Source: Streptomyces sp. Mut1
Lineage (GTDB): Bacteria; Actinomycetota; Actinomycetes; Streptomycetales; Streptomycetaceae
Reading direction: 5' to 3'
DNA: 64,000 nucleotides
Assembly: GCF_030719295.1 (NCBI RefSeq)
Contig: NZ_CP120997.1
Span: forward strand, 496,001 to 560,000
The notes beneath the pieces were generated by a model. It saw only the letters and a list, made by a program, of their open reading frames with translations, was not told the DNA's origin and did not search any database. The number at the start of each line of letters is the position of its first letter. Position 1 is the first letter of the stretch. This document shows, piece by piece, positions 11,049-27,125 of the stretch. The translations under genes and the position numbers were made by a program.

Positions 11049-11659
11049 AGCCGCCGCCCGATCCGAGGACGCATGTCCTGAGCGATCCCCGGACCATCCG
11101 CGCCCTGGCCCACCCCTTGCGGGTGGACCTGTACGCGCTCATCGGCAGGGAGGGGCCGCTCACCTCCGCCGAGGCCGGACGCAGGCTCGGCGTCAGCCAG
11201 GCGCTCGCCTCCCACCACATCCGGCAGCTGGCCCGCCACGGCTTCCTCACCCGCGCCCCCGGCCGTGACAACCGCGAGCACCCCTGGCGGGCCGTGTCGA
11301 ACTCGATGAGCTGGCGCGGTGCCGGCTCGACCGAGGAGGGCGCGGCGGCGGCCGACCTGCTGGAACAGGTCTTCATCGAAGCGGCCGTCAACCGCTATCT
11401 GGCCTGGCAGGGGGAGCGCGGGGCCTCGGAGCCCGGCTGGCGCGACACCGCCGGGGTCGGCTTCAACAGCGTGCATCTGACCGGCGACGAACTGCGCGGC
11501 CTGGTCGAGGCGATCGACGCGCTGATCAAGCCGTACGTGGAGTCGCGCCCGATGGACGACCCGGCCACGCACCCGGAGGGCAGCGCGCTCGTGGACCTGA
11601 CGTACCTGGTCTCCGTGGAAGCCCGCGCGGCGGACCCCGACGAACCTCCGGAGGGATGA
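11036..11659 (+). CDS. ArsR-like winged-helix regulator
   Basis: ATG 11036 gives 207 residues. The N-terminal half (IRALAHPLRVDLYALIGREG, then LGVSQALASHHIRQLARHGFL) is a clear ArsR-type winged helix; the C-terminal half is an unassigned helical region, as in the longer HTH_20-like proteins. There are no Cys residues of the metal-sensing ArsR type, so the ligand is probably organic. It is followed one base later by the MFS exporter gene (GGAGGG lies in its last codons), which suggests that it controls export. An inverted repeat covering its own start codon supports autoregulation. Confidence 0.87.
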   Translation: MSFEKPPPDPRTHVLSDPRTIRALAHPLRVDLYALIGREGPLTSAEAGRRLGVSQALASHHIRQLARHGFLTRAPGRDNREHPWRAVSNSMSWRGAGSTEEGAAAADLLEQVFIEAAVNRYLAWQGERGASEPGWRDTAGVGFNSVHLTGDELRGLVEAIDALIKPYVESRPMDDPATHPEGSALVDLTYLVSVEARAADPDEPPEG

Positions 11660-11660
11660 C

Positions 11661-13016
11661 ATGGGTGCCTTACGGCAACTCCTGCTCCAGCAGCGCGACT
11701 ACCGCCTGGTCCTGTCCGCCGGGCTGATCTCCCTCACCGGGGACTGGGTCCTGCGCACCGGGCTGGCGTACCAGATCTTCCACATCACCGGCTCCACGCT
11801 CGCCTCCGGCGGCATGCTGCTGGCGTCGTTCCTGCCGCAGGTCCTGCTCGGGTCGACGGCCGGCGCGCTGGTCGACCGGTGGGACCGGCTGCGCACGATG
11901 ATCACGGCGAACGTGCTGCTGGCGGCCGGTCTGCTGCCGCTGCTGCTCGTGGACGGCCCCGACCGCATCTGGATCGTGTACGCGGTGATGTTCTGGGAGG
12001 GCACCGTCCAGATCTTCTTCGAGCCCGCCGAGAAGGCCCTGGTTCCCCTGCTGGTGGAACCCCGTCAGCTGATCACGGCCAACGCCCTCAACGCCCAGAA
12101 CGCGGACATCGCCCGGCTGATCGGCGGGGCGCTCGGCGGCGTGACGGCGGCCCGGGGCGGGATCGGCGCGCTCACCCTGCTCAATGTGTCCACCTTCGCG
12201 CTCTCGGCGCTCCTGCTGACCCGGGTGGCCGCGCGGGACGGGAAGCGGAGCGGGAAACGGAGCCGCCCGCGCGGGGAGCGGCCCGTTCAACGGCGTGCCG
12301 CCACGGGCCCCGTGCGCCGTCTGCTGTCGGTGTGCTCCGCCGCCCTCGGCCCGACGTGGCAGCACCGGCCGCTGCGCGTCGTCCTCGGCTTCATCGTGCT
12401 CACGGGAGTGGGGCAGGGGATCATGAGCACGCTGTTCGCCCCCTTCGTCGTCGATGTGCTCCACGGCAGCGGCGCCGCCTACGGCACGGTCGTCTCCGCC
12501 CAGGCGGTGGGGGGCATCGCGGGCGGCCTGGCCACGGCCGTGATCGGCGACCGCTTCCGTCCGGCCCGGCTGTGGACCGTCGGCGCGCTGCTCACGGGAC
12601 TGATCGACCTGGTCATCTTCTGCTACCCGCTGGCGCTGCGGGACGCGGGCGTGGGGCCCGCGATCGTCTGCGTGGTCGTGGTCGGGCTGCCCGCCGCGCT
12701 GATGTTCACCGGTCTGATGACCGTCATCCAGGACGCGACGGACGACGCCGCGCGGGGTCGCGTCTTCGGAGTGCTGGGCGCGGCCGAGGCCGCTTCGATG
12801 CTCGCCGGCATCGCGATCGGCGCGACCGGCGGCGAACGGCTCGGCATCATCCCGCTGCTGACGGTCCAGGGGTTCGGTCTGATCGCGGGCGGCTTCCTCG
12901 CTCTGGCGTACGGCAGGCAGCCGCGGCCACCGGCCGGAGTGCCGCAGCCCCGCGCCGGGGCCACCGGCCCGCAAGGGGCGCCTCAGGCCGTGGAACCCGC
13001 GGACCGTCCGGCCTGA
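11661..13016 (+). CDS. MFS exporter of the NRPS cluster
   Basis: The 451-residue protein begins MGALRQLLLQQRDYRLVLSA and carries about 12 hydrophobic segments with a basic loop between halves (residues near 190-215, rich in Arg). SLTGDWVLRTGLAYQIF and ALVDRWDRLR are typical of MFS_3/EntS-like drug and siderophore exporters. GGAGGG precedes ATG 11661. The fourth codon is TTA (11670-11672), so the exporter probably needs bldA. The MFS half of the fused protein at 16547-22114 looks like the same subfamily. Its likely role is export of, or self-protection from, the peptide product. Confidence 0.92.
   Translation: MGALRQLLLQQRDYRLVLSAGLISLTGDWVLRTGLAYQIFHITGSTLASGGMLLASFLPQVLLGSTAGALVDRWDRLRTMITANVLLAAGLLPLLLVDGPDRIWIVYAVMFWEGTVQIFFEPAEKALVPLLVEPRQLITANALNAQNADIARLIGGALGGVTAARGGIGALTLLNVSTFALSALLLTRVAARDGKRSGKRSRPRGERPVQRRAATGPVRRLLSVCSAALGPTWQHRPLRVVLGFIVLTGVGQGIMSTLFAPFVVDVLHGSGAAYGTVVSAQAVGGIAGGLATAVIGDRFRPARLWTVGALLTGLIDLVIFCYPLALRDAGVGPAIVCVVVVGLPAALMFTGLMTVIQDATDDAARGRVFGVLGAAEAASMLAGIAIGATGGERLGIIPLLTVQGFGLIAGGFLALAYGRQPRPPAGVPQPRAGATGPQGAPQAVEPADRPA
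11670..11672 (+). other. TTA codon 4 of the MFS exporter
   Basis: ATG GGT GCC TTA: the fourth codon is the bldA-dependent Leu codon. Early TTA codons are thought to give strong dependence on the bldA tRNA. Confidence 0.85.
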
Positions 13017-13118
13017 GGGGAGGATCGGATCCCCGAGGAGTGCGGGCGTCCGGGAGCGGGTTTCAGCCGTTTTCCCCTGATCCGGGGCAGCGGAACGTTT
13101 GAGCGGGACCCTCGATAT

Positions 13119-13134
13119 TCTGGTCCAGACCATT
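13119..13134. promoter_or_regulatory. DasR-like (dre) operator
   Basis: TCTGGTCCAGACCATT matches the published Streptomyces dre consensus ACTGGTCTAGACCACT at 13 of 16 positions, and its core TGGTCCAGACCA is a perfect palindrome. It overlaps the first bases of the -35 box at 13133-13138, a position suited to repression. DasR is the GntR-family regulator that responds to phosphorylated GlcNAc. Confidence 0.6.
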
Positions 13135-13162
13135 GACCCGCCGTTCGCTCGCTCTCTAGCAT
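13133..13162 (+). promoter_or_regulatory. Promoter of the rightward NRPS operon
   Basis: TTGACC (13133-13138), an 18-bp spacer and TAGCAT (13157-13162) fit the vegetative HrdB consensus closely. This places the transcript start about 120 bp before ATG 13290. It is the only good promoter in the 273-bp gap after the MFS gene and should drive genes 13290-30477. Confidence 0.6.
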
Positions 13163-13289
13163 CTGCGGCATCACGGCACCCTCCCGGGGCAGCTGTCCCC
13201 CTCCCCTCACGCGTCACCCTCAGGCCGTGCACGCATACGGATTCAGCCAGTTCGGCCGGACCGTCCACGACCCGGCCCCCAGGAGCGTC

Positions 13290-16200
13290 ATGCCCGCATC
13301 GGACCAGCAGCCCCACCCGTCGGCGCCCGGAGTGTCCGGGCCGCCGGCCGGGACCCACGCGGCGGCTGTTCTCTCCGTCGGGCAGGAACGCCTCTGGTTC
13401 CTGGACCAGTTCGAGCCGGGGGACCCGGCGTACAACATTCCGCTCGTGCTCCGGCTCACCGGCCCCCTCTCACCGGAGGCCCTCCGGGCGGCGCTGGACG
13501 CGGTGGCCGGCCGGCACGACGCGCTCCGCAGCCGGTTCCCCGCCACCGACGGACGCCCGTACGTCGTGGTCGGCCCGCCGGCCCCGGTGCCGTTCGACAG
13601 CCGTGATCTGCGGGGGTGTACGGACGCCGACGCCGCCGCGCTGACCGGCGAGTTCACCAACCGGGCGTTCGACCTGGCGCAGGGGCCGTTGCTGCGCGCC
13701 GCGCTGCTGCGCACCGGGGAGAGCGCGTACACGTTCTGTCTCGTCGTGCACCACATCGTCGCCGACGGCTGGTCGCTCGGCCTGCTGCGCTCCGAACTCG
13801 CCGCGCTCTACTCGGCGTACCGCTCGGGCGGCGGAGCGGAGCTGAGCGAGCCACCGTCCTACCTGGCGCACGCGGCCGCGGAACGCGCCTGGCTGGACGG
13901 CGCCGGGGCCACCGCCGCACTCGGCCACTGGCGCCAACTGATCGACGGCGCCGAGCCCCTGGCGCTCCCCCTCGAACGCCCTCGCCCCGAAGTACCGAGC
14001 AGCCGGGGCGCCTACCACACCCGGGTACTGCGCGGCCTGGGCGGCGCGGTCGAAGCCTTCGCCCGCGCGCGGCGGCTCACCCCCTTCATGGTGATCGCCG
14101 CCGCCTATCAGACCCTTCTGCACCGCTGCACCGGCCAGGACGACTTCTGTGTGGGCGTCCCCACCGCCGCGCGGACGACGGTCGACAGCGAGCGGACCGT
14201 GGGCTACTTCTCCTCCACCCTCGTCCTGCGCGCCGACTTCTCCGGCACCCGGTCGTTCGACACCGTCCTGCGGCAGATCCGGGGCGACTGGCTCCGCGCC
14301 CTGGCCCACGGCCGCGTCCCGTTCGAACGGCTCACCGAGGAGCTGCGGCAGGACCGGGACACCGGCCGCACGCCCGTCTTCCAGACCCTGCTGACCGTGC
14401 ACACCCAGAGCGGCGGCGCCCTCGGGGAGCACCGCTTCGCGGATCTCGTCTGCGCCGAGGGGGACGGCGGCCACACCGCCGCCAAGTCCGAACTGAGCCT
14501 GGACGTCCGCCCGGACGGTGACGATCTGCACGCCGTCTTCGGCTACCGCACCGATCTCCTGGACGCGGAGCAGACCGCCCGGTTCGCCGCCCGCTTCGAG
14601 GTCCTGCTGCGCGCCGCCCTGGAGGCGCCCGGTACGCCCGTGCACCTGCTGCCCCTGCTCGACGAGCGGGAGTCGGCGCTGCGGCGGGACGAGGCGGCGG
14701 GACCCGCTCTCGCGCCGTACCCGCCGACGGTCCTCGCCGCGATCGACCGGGCGGCCCTGACCGCCGGCGCCCCGGCCCTCGTCGGGCCCGGGGAAAGCCT
14801 CACCCGCGGGGAGCTCGCGGACGCCTCCCGCGCGCTGGCCGCCCGGCTCCTGGCACACGGTGTCCGCCGCGGCGGCCTCGTCGCGTTCTGCCTGCCGCGC
14901 GGCCCGCGGCCGGTCGTGGCCATGCTCGCCGCCTGGCGCGTCGGCGCGGGCTTCCTCGCGCTGGACCAGGAATACCCGGCCGCCCGGCTCGACTTCATGC
15001 TGCGGGACAGCGGGGCGGCGGTCCTGCTGACCGCCGACGGCGAGCCCGTCACGGGCCTCACCTCCGATGTCCCCGTCCTGTCCGCCGCCCCCGGGCCCGG
15101 GACTCCGGCCGGGCCGCTCCCCGGTCCCGGCACCGAGGCGGGCCCGGACGATCCCGCGTACGTCATCTACACCTCGGGCTCCACCGGCACGCCCAAGGGC
15201 GTCCTCGTGCCGCACCGCGCGCTCGCCGCCAGGGTCGCCTGGATGCGCCAGGGGTACGGTCTCGGCGAGAGCGACCGGGTCCTGCACAGCGCCTCGCTCT
15301 CCTTCGACACCAGCGCCGAGGAGATCTTCCCGGCCCTGGCATCGGGCGCGGTCCTCGTCACCGCCCGGCCCGGGGCCGCTCTCGGCGACCAGCTGGCCGA
15401 GCCGTACGCGGCCGGGATCACCGTCCTGGACCTGCCGACCCCGTACTGGCACCATCTCGTCGCCGACCTCGGTGAGACCCCGTGGCCGGACACCCTGCGC
15501 CTGGTCGTCCTGGGCGCCGACCAGGTGCGCGCCGAGGCGGTCGCCGCCTGGCGGGCCCGGTTCGGCGACACCGTACGGCTGGTGAACTCCTACGGCCCGA
15601 CGGAGACCGCGGTCATCGCCACCACGGCGGAGCTGGGCGCGGCGGACGGGCTGCGCAGGCCGCCCATCGGCCGCCCCATCGGCGCGACCACCCTGGCCGT
15701 GCTGGACCGCAACGGCACGCCGGTGCCGCCCGGCACACCCGGCGAGCTGGTCATCGGCGGGGCCGGGGTCGGCGACGGGTACCTGGGCCGCCCCGGGGTC
15801 ACCGCCCGCGCCTTCGTGCCCGACCCGGACGGGCCGCCGGGGGCCCGCCGCTACCGGACCGGCGACCGGGTCCGGCGCCGGGCCGACGGGCAGCTGGAGT
15901 TCCTGGGCCGGCTCGACGGCCAGGTGAAGGTGCGCGGCTTCCGGGTCGAGCCGGGCGAGGTCGAGGCCGCGCTCACCGCCCTGCCCTCGGTGGCCGAGGC
16001 CGTGGTGTCCGCCCGCGAGGACCGGCTCGTCGCCCACGTCGTGCCGGCCCCGGACACGGCCCCGCCGGACCCGGCCCGGCTGCGCGCCGAACTGGCCGCC
16101 GCGCTGCCGCCGCACCTGGTGCCCAGTGCCTGGGCCGTGCTCGACCGTCTGCCGCTCACCCCCAACGGCAAGGTGGACCGGGCGGCCCTGCCGGACCCCG

Positions 16201-16546
16201 GGGCCGCGTCGCCCGGCCGGGCCGCCTTCGTGCCGCCCGGGACCGAGGCGGAGGAACTGGTGGCGGACATCTGGCGCCAGGTGCTCGGCACGGGACCGGT
16301 CGGCGCGGACGACGACTTCTTCGACCTGGGCGGCCACTCGCTCCTCGCGACGCGGGTCATCGCCCGTCTCCGTGCCTCCGTCGACCTCGCCGTCCCCCTG
16401 CGCACCCTGTTCACCCACCGCACCTGTGCCGCCTTCGCCGAGGCCGTGGAGGCCGCTCTGACCGCCGAGATCGACGCCCTGTCGGACACGGCCGCCGAAG
16501 AACTGCTGGCCGCGCAGGACGCACTGGAAGGAAGCCGGCCCCGCTC

Positions 16547-16550
<4 letters not shown>
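13290..16550 (+). CDS. NRPS module C-A-T, predicted basic substrate
   Basis: ATG 13290 is chosen over the in-frame GTG 13227 because AGGAG lies five bases upstream; this gives 1086 residues. The domains are condensation (about 20-450, intact HHIVADGWS), adenylation (about 470-965; [30 protein letters not shown]) and carrier ([14 protein letters not shown]). The hand-read code D-T-E-D-V-G-S-V-I-K, with acidic residues at the third and fourth positions, resembles codes of Lys, beta-Lys or related basic amino acids. The stop codon overlaps the next start (ATGA), so the two proteins are probably made together and act in sequence. No docking domain is obvious. Confidence 0.94.
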
Positions 16551-22110
<5,560 letters not shown>

Positions 22111-22114
<4 letters not shown>

Positions 22115-23616
22115 CACCGACAGCGGTCGCCACGCTGCCCGCCCTCCTCGCCCACCGTGCCGCGGCGCACGGGGAGCGCACGGCCCTGGTCACCGGCCGT
22201 GACCGGCTCGACTTCGCGTCCTGGCAGGCCCGTTCGGGGGCGTACGCCTCCGCGCTGCGCTCCGCCGGCGTGCGGCCGGGGGACCGCGTGGTGCTCCACC
22301 ACGGCACGGGACGGTGGACGGACTTCGCCGTCGCCTTCCTCGCGGTGCTGCGCGCGGGCGGGGTGGCCGTCCCGCTGTCCGACCGGTCCGCGCCGGCCAC
22401 CACGGCTTACGTGCTCGCGGATACGGGGGCCCGCTTCCTGCTGCACGGCGCGGGGGACCCCCTGCCCGCGCTGCCCGGCGGGACCGCCGTGCTGACGGAG
22501 TCCGACGCCGACGGCCACCCCTCCCGGCCGGACCTGCCCGAACCCGCGCCCGGTGACCTCGCCCAGATCCTCTACACCTCCGGCACCACCGGCACCCCGA
22601 AGGCGGTCGGCGCCCGCCACTCCAACCTGGCGTACGGGTGCACCTCGGACGAGCGCAGGCGGCCGCTGCGTCACTCGTCCGCCTTCCTGCACGCCTTCCC
22701 GGTCGGCACGAACGCCGGCCAGACCATGCTGGTCAACGCGCTGAACGCGTACGCCGCCTGTGTCACCGCCCCGCAGTTCACCCCGGCCCGCTTCCTGCGC
22801 CTGCTGTCGGAGCACGACATCGGGAGCGTCTTCCTCGTCCCCGCGATGGCGATCGAACTGCTGGCGTCGCCCGCCCTCGCCGACGCGGGATCTTCGGGCG
22901 CGCGGGACGCCGTGCGCCTGGTCGGTTCCACGGCCGCCGCCCTGCCCCAGCCGGTCGCGCTCGGCCTCGGCCGGGCCTTCCCGAAGGCGCAGATCGTCAA
23001 CTACTACACCTCGACCGAGGCGGCGCCCGCACAGATCACCCTGCTGTTCGACCCGGCGCGCCCCGACTCGCCCGGCCGTCCCGCCTCGCTGGCCGACCTG
23101 CGGGTGACCACGCCCGGGGGCGCGCCGGTCGCGGCGGGGCAGCCGGGCGAGCTGTGGCTGCGTTCGGCCGCGACCCCCCGGGAGTACGTGGGTGAGGCGG
23201 ACGCCGAGGTCTTCCAGGGGCGCTGGATACGCATGGGCGACCTGGGCCGGGTGGACGAGGAGGGTTTCCTGCGTCTGCTCGACCGGGAGCGCGACGTCGT
23301 CAAGTCGGGCGCCCACAAGGTCTCCACCCTCCAGGTGGAGGACGCCCTGCACGCCCATCCGCAGGTCCGCGACGCCGCCGCCTTCGGGGTGCCGCACCCG
23401 GTGCTGGGAAGCGTCGTCGCCGCCGTGGTCGTCGCCGACGACGACGGCCTGACCGCCGGCGCCCTGCGGGCCTTCCTGCTCGACCTGCTGGCCGTCCACG
23501 AACTGCCCGCCACCGTGCTGTTCCGCGACGCCCTGCCGCGCAATGAGGCCGGCAAGGTCCTCAAGCGCGAACTGCGCCGCATCCTCGCCCAAGACGACTC
23601 CGAGGCCATCCTGTGA
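22111..23616 (+). CDS. Stand-alone AMP-forming acyl/aryl acid ligase
   Basis: ATG 22111 overlaps the previous stop (ATGA); 501 residues of the ANL superfamily. Core motifs are [39 protein letters not shown] and, near the C-terminus, the catalytic Lys in [13 protein letters not shown]. It looks more like the acyl-CoA synthetase/carboxylic acid ligase branch than an amino acid A domain, and the usual NRPS Asp at the carboxyl end of core A4 is not evident. It could load a carboxylic acid starter onto the free carrier protein at 26859-27125; this is inferred from context. The acid is unknown. Confidence 0.88.
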
Positions 23617-26600
23617 ACGCGACCCTCAGCTCCGCCCAGCACGGCGTCTGGCTCACCGAGCGCACCCTGGACACCGCTTCCGCCTATCACCTGACCCTGG
23701 CCGTACACCTCGACGGCCCGCTGGACGCCGACCGCCTGGTCCGGGCCTGCTCCGCCGTCGCCGCCCATCACCCGGCCCTCACCACGGTGTTCGCCGCCGA
23801 CGGCACCCCGGGGCCCGGCACCGGACCGTCGCACCCGCGCACCGCCGAGTGCGCCGCCGGTGAACTCGACGCGCTTCTCGCCCGGGAACGGGCCCTGCCC
23901 TTCGACCTCGTCCACGGTCCGCCGCACCGCTTCCTGCTCGTCCGGCTGTCCCCCGTACGGCATGTCCTGGTCCTGACCGTCCATCACCTCGTCTTCGACG
24001 GCGAGTCCAAGGACCGGCTGATCGACGACCTGGCCGCCGCCTACCGGGGCGGTCCGCTCGCCCCTGCCGCCCCGCTGCCGGAAGGCGCTCCGTCCCGCGA
24101 CGCCCTCGCGGAGGCCGAGGCGTACTGGGCGGCCCGCTGGCACGACCCGGCCGCGCCCCCGCTGCCGGGGCTCGTGGTCTCCTCCGTGCCCGGCACCGCG
24201 CCCGCGCCCGGCGCGGAGACCGCGTGGAGCCTCGGGCCCGACCGGGCCGCGCGCCTGGGCGCGACGGCCGGGCGGCTCGGGCTCACCCGCTTCGAACTCC
24301 TCACCGCGTCCTGGCACGCGCTGCTCGCGCGCTACGGCGACCCCGCCCCGGTGACGGCCATCGAGCTGTCGCTGCGTCAGCCCGGCGCGGCTCGGGGCGT
24401 GGGGCCGGCCGTCAACGAGCTGCCCCTGTTCACCACGGCCGACCTCGACGCGCCGTTCGCGGTCTGGGCCCGGACGGTGCGCGCCGAGCTGCGCGCCCTG
24501 TACCGGCACCGGACCGTCCCGCTGGGCCGCTCGGTGCGCGGGCTGACCCCGCGCACCGCGCTCACCCCGCTCTCGCTCAGCTACCGGCGCCTGGCCGCTT
24601 CCCGGCCGCGCCCCGATTTCGGTGCCGGGGTGCGCGCCGAGGTCCGCCTGCTCGGCTTCTGCGGCACCGCGCGCAACCTCGTGCACCTCCAGCTCGTCGA
24701 CTGCGGTTCCGAGGTGGAGGTCAGTCTCCAGTTCCGCGCCGCCGCGCTCACCGCCGACGGGGCACGACGCGTCGCGGACCACTGGACGACCCTTCTCGAC
24801 GGCGCGCTGGCCGAGCCGGGGACGCCGGTCGCCGACCTGCCCCTGCTGGCGCCCCGGGAGCGGGCCGCGCAGCTGGCCGCGCCGGAGCCGCGCCCCGGAC
24901 TCGCCCGGCGCACCGTGCCCGAGCTGTTCGCCGAGGCGGTGGCGGCCCGTCCGGACGCGATCGCCGTGGTCTGCGGCGACGAGACCCTGACCTACGGTGA
25001 ACTCTCCGCGCTCGTCGCGCACGCGGCCGACGCGCTGGCCCGCCACGGTGCGGGCCCCGGCACGCTCGTCGGGATCGAGCTGCCGCGCGGGCGCGACCAG
25101 TTGGTGGCCGTCCTCGCCTCGCTGGCCCTCGGGGCCGCCTATCTGCCGCTCGACCCCGGCTACCCGGCCGAGCGGCTGGCGTTCATCAGGTCCGACTCCC
25201 GCCTCGCGCTCCGCGTCACGACGCGCCCCGAAGGCCCCGGCGACCTCGCCCCGGCCGCTCTCGCACCCGCCGGCCCGGACACCCCGGCGCTGCCGTCGGG
25301 CCCGACGCCCGGCCATCCCGCCTATGTGCTCTACACCTCCGGATCGACCGGGCGGCCCAAGGGCGTGGAGGTGCCCCACTCCGCGCTCGCCAACGTCCTG
25401 GGCGCCCTGCGCGACCATCTGGGCTCCCGGCCCGATGACCGCTGGCTGGGGCTCACCTCGCTGTCCTTCGACATCTCCGCCGTCGAACTGCTCCTGCCCC
25501 TCATCAGCGCAGGCCGCGTCGTCCTCGTGCCGGAGGGCGGCCACCGCGACGGGCCCGCGCTCCTCGGACTCATCGGCCGCGAGGAGGTCACGCACGTCCA
25601 GGCGACGCCCAGCGGGTGGCGGATGCTCCTCGACGCGGGTCTCGGCGGGCACGCGGCGGGGCTCACGGCGCTGACCGGCGGCGAGGCGCTGCCGCCCGCC
25701 CTGGCCACGGACCTGGGCGCCGTCAGCAAACGGCTGGTGAACGTCTACGGGCCGACCGAGACGACCATCTGGTCCACCCTGGCGGAGCCCGCCGTGAGCG
25801 ACGGCGGAGAGGTCCTCATCGGCGAACCGCTCGCCAACACCCGCGCCTACGTCCTGGACGAGCGGCTGCGCCCCGTCCCGTACGGGCTGCCGGGTGAGCT
25901 GTACCTCGGCGGCGCGGGCCTGGCCCATGGCTACCGGGCCCGTCCCGGCCTGACCGCCACACGTTTCGTCCCGGACCCGTACGGTCCGCCCGGGGCCCGC
26001 CTCTACCGCACGGGCGACCTCGTCCGGCGCCTGCCCGGCGGCGGCCTCGTCTGCCTCGGCCGCTCGGACACCCAGATCAAGCTGCGCGGCCACCGTATCG
26101 AACTGGGCGAGATCGAGGCGCGGCTGACGTCGCATCCCTCGGTCGCGCGGGCCGCCGCCGCGGTCCACGGGGCGGAAGGCGACCGCAGGCTGAGCGCCTA
26201 TGTCGTCCCGGCCGGCCCGCCGCCCACGGCGGAGGAACTGCGCGCCCATCTCGCCGCCGCGCTCCCCGCCGCCGCCGTGCCCGCCACCTACACGGTGCTG
26301 GAGGTCTTCCCGCTCACACCGAACGGCAAGCTGGACCGGGCCGCGCTCCCGGAGCCGGTCCCGGAGCGCGGGCCCACGGCCGGTGACGACGGGGGGCCCT
26401 GCTCCGGCCCCGCCGCCGACGCGGTGCTCGCCATCTGGCGGGAGGTCCTGGAGCTGGACGATCTGGGCCCCGACGAGGACCTGTTCGACCTCGGGGGCCA
26501 TTCCCTGACCATCACCGCGATCGCCGCCCGTATCCACCGCACCCTGGGTGTGGACCTCCCGTTCGACGTCTTCTTCGACGCCCCCACCGTGCGCGGCGTC

Positions 26601-26633
26601 GCCGCCGCCGTCACCGCCCTGCGCAAGGAGTAA
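23613..26633 (+). CDS. NRPS module C-A-T, predicted Gly
   Basis: GTG 23613 overlaps the ligase stop (GTGA); 1006 residues. The condensation domain is shorter than usual at the front and has HHLVFDG. The adenylation domain ([43 protein letters not shown]) gives the hand-read code D-I-V-Q-L-G-V-I-W-K, one or two changes from the classic Gly code D-I-L-Q-L-G-L-I-W-K. The carrier has [14 protein letters not shown]. There is no TE, although this gene lies downstream of the TE-bearing one, so gene order and module order probably differ, or the chain is finished elsewhere by the free C domain. Confidence 0.94.
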   Translation: MNATLSSAQHGVWLTERTLDTASAYHLTLAVHLDGPLDADRLVRACSAVAAHHPALTTVFAADGTPGPGTGPSHPRTAECAAGELDALLARERALPFDLVHGPPHRFLLVRLSPVRHVLVLTVHHLVFDGESKDRLIDDLAAAYRGGPLAPAAPLPEGAPSRDALAEAEAYWAARWHDPAAPPLPGLVVSSVPGTAPAPGAETAWSLGPDRAARLGATAGRLGLTRFELLTASWHALLARYGDPAPVTAIELSLRQPGAARGVGPAVNELPLFTTADLDAPFAVWARTVRAELRALYRHRTVPLGRSVRGLTPRTALTPLSLSYRRLAASRPRPDFGAGVRAEVRLLGFCGTARNLVHLQLVDCGSEVEVSLQFRAAALTADGARRVADHWTTLLDGALAEPGTPVADLPLLAPRERAAQLAAPEPRPGLARRTVPELFAEAVAARPDAIAVVCGDETLTYGELSALVAHAADALARHGAGPGTLVGIELPRGRDQLVAVLASLALGAAYLPLDPGYPAERLAFIRSDSRLALRVTTRPEGPGDLAPAALAPAGPDTPALPSGPTPGHPAYVLYTSGSTGRPKGVEVPHSALANVLGALRDHLGSRPDDRWLGLTSLSFDISAVELLLPLISAGRVVLVPEGGHRDGPALLGLIGREEVTHVQATPSGWRMLLDAGLGGHAAGLTALTGGEALPPALATDLGAVSKRLVNVYGPTETTIWSTLAEPAVSDGGEVLIGEPLANTRAYVLDERLRPVPYGLPGELYLGGAGLAHGYRARPGLTATRFVPDPYGPPGARLYRTGDLVRRLPGGGLVCLGRSDTQIKLRGHRIELGEIEARLTSHPSVARAAAAVHGAEGDRRLSAYVVPAGPPPTAEELRAHLAAALPAAAVPATYTVLEVFPLTPNGKLDRAALPEPVPERGPTAGDDGGPCSGPAADAVLAIWREVLELDDLGPDEDLFDLGGHSLTITAIAARIHRTLGVDLPFDVFFDAPTVRGVAAAVTALRKE

Positions 26634-26637
26634 CACC

Positions 26638-26862
26638 ATGACGGATCAGATCCGCTACCTCGTGGCCGTCAACGACGAGGAGCAGCACGCCCTCTGGCAG
26701 GAAGGCACCGAACTGCCCGCGGGCTGGCGGGCCGAGGGCTTCAGCGGCACCGAGGAGGAGTGCGTCGCGCACGTCGACCGGGTGTGGCCGGACATCCGGC
26801 CCCTCAGCCTGCGCCGCCGTCTGGCCGACGAGGCGGCCCGGCAGGCGGGCGGTGCCAGGTGA
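26638..26862 (+). CDS. MbtH-like NRPS chaperone
   Basis: The 74-residue protein starts MTDQIRYLVAVNDEEQHALW and contains PAGWRAEGFSGTEEECVAHV and VWPDIRPLSLR, which line up with the MbtH signature (NxExQxSLW, PxGW, CxxxI, WTDMRPxSLR). MbtH proteins bind adenylation domains and aid their folding and activity; one copy usually serves the whole cluster. A is found where the family has Ser before LW, Gln replaces the following Pro, and Pro replaces Thr in WTD; all are tolerated positions. It lies 4 bp after the previous stop. Confidence 0.92.
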   Translation: MTDQIRYLVAVNDEEQHALWQEGTELPAGWRAEGFSGTEEECVAHVDRVWPDIRPLSLRRRLADEAARQAGGAR

Positions 26863-27125
26863 CCGCGCCCGCCCCGACCCCGTACAACATCGCCCGGCTC
26901 GTCGAGCGGGCGACGGACGGCCGGATCGACGCCGCCGGTCTCGTCGGCTCCACCGAGCCCCTGGCCGCGCTCGGCGTCAGCTCGCTCTCCCTGCTGCGGC
27001 TCGCCGACAGCCTGGAGTCCGAGTACGGCGTGCTCATCGACCTCGGCGACCGGGCGCTGTACACCGAGGGTCTCGCCGGGCTCACCGAGCGGGTTCGGAG
27101 TCTGGCCGCCGGGGGCACGCCGTGA
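26859..27125 (+). CDS. Free-standing carrier protein
   Basis: GTG 26859 overlaps the MbtH stop (GTGA); 88 residues. The helix-loop motif LAALGVSSLSLLRLADSLE matches the phosphopantetheine site LGxDSL, with Ser42 as the likely attachment residue and Ser41 in place of the usual Asp. ESEYGVLIDLGD after it fits helix 3 of an ACP/PCP. Lying between an MbtH gene and a free condensation domain, it probably holds an acyl or aminoacyl group that the C domain joins to the chain, perhaps loaded by the ligase at 22111. Confidence 0.85.
   Translation: MTAPAPTPYNIARLVERATDGRIDAAGLVGSTEPLAALGVSSLSLLRLADSLESEYGVLIDLGDRALYTEGLAGLTERVRSLAAGGTP

Noticed and set aside
13080..13116. Imperfect hairpin between the MFS gene and the promoter of the C-A-T gene, vaguely like the palindrome at 4105
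   Set aside because: The arms are unequal (2 and 5 unpaired bases) and the similarity is limited to CCCCTGATC, too little to call a shared operator.
13227..13289. GTG start 21 codons upstream for the C-A-T gene
   Set aside because: No ribosome site, whereas ATG 13290 has AGGAG at ideal distance.
15482..16546. N-terminal extension of the large NRPS-MFS frame
   Set aside because: The extension is an out-of-frame reading of the previous module. ATG 16547 with the ATGA overlap and the start of C-domain motifs is the real start.
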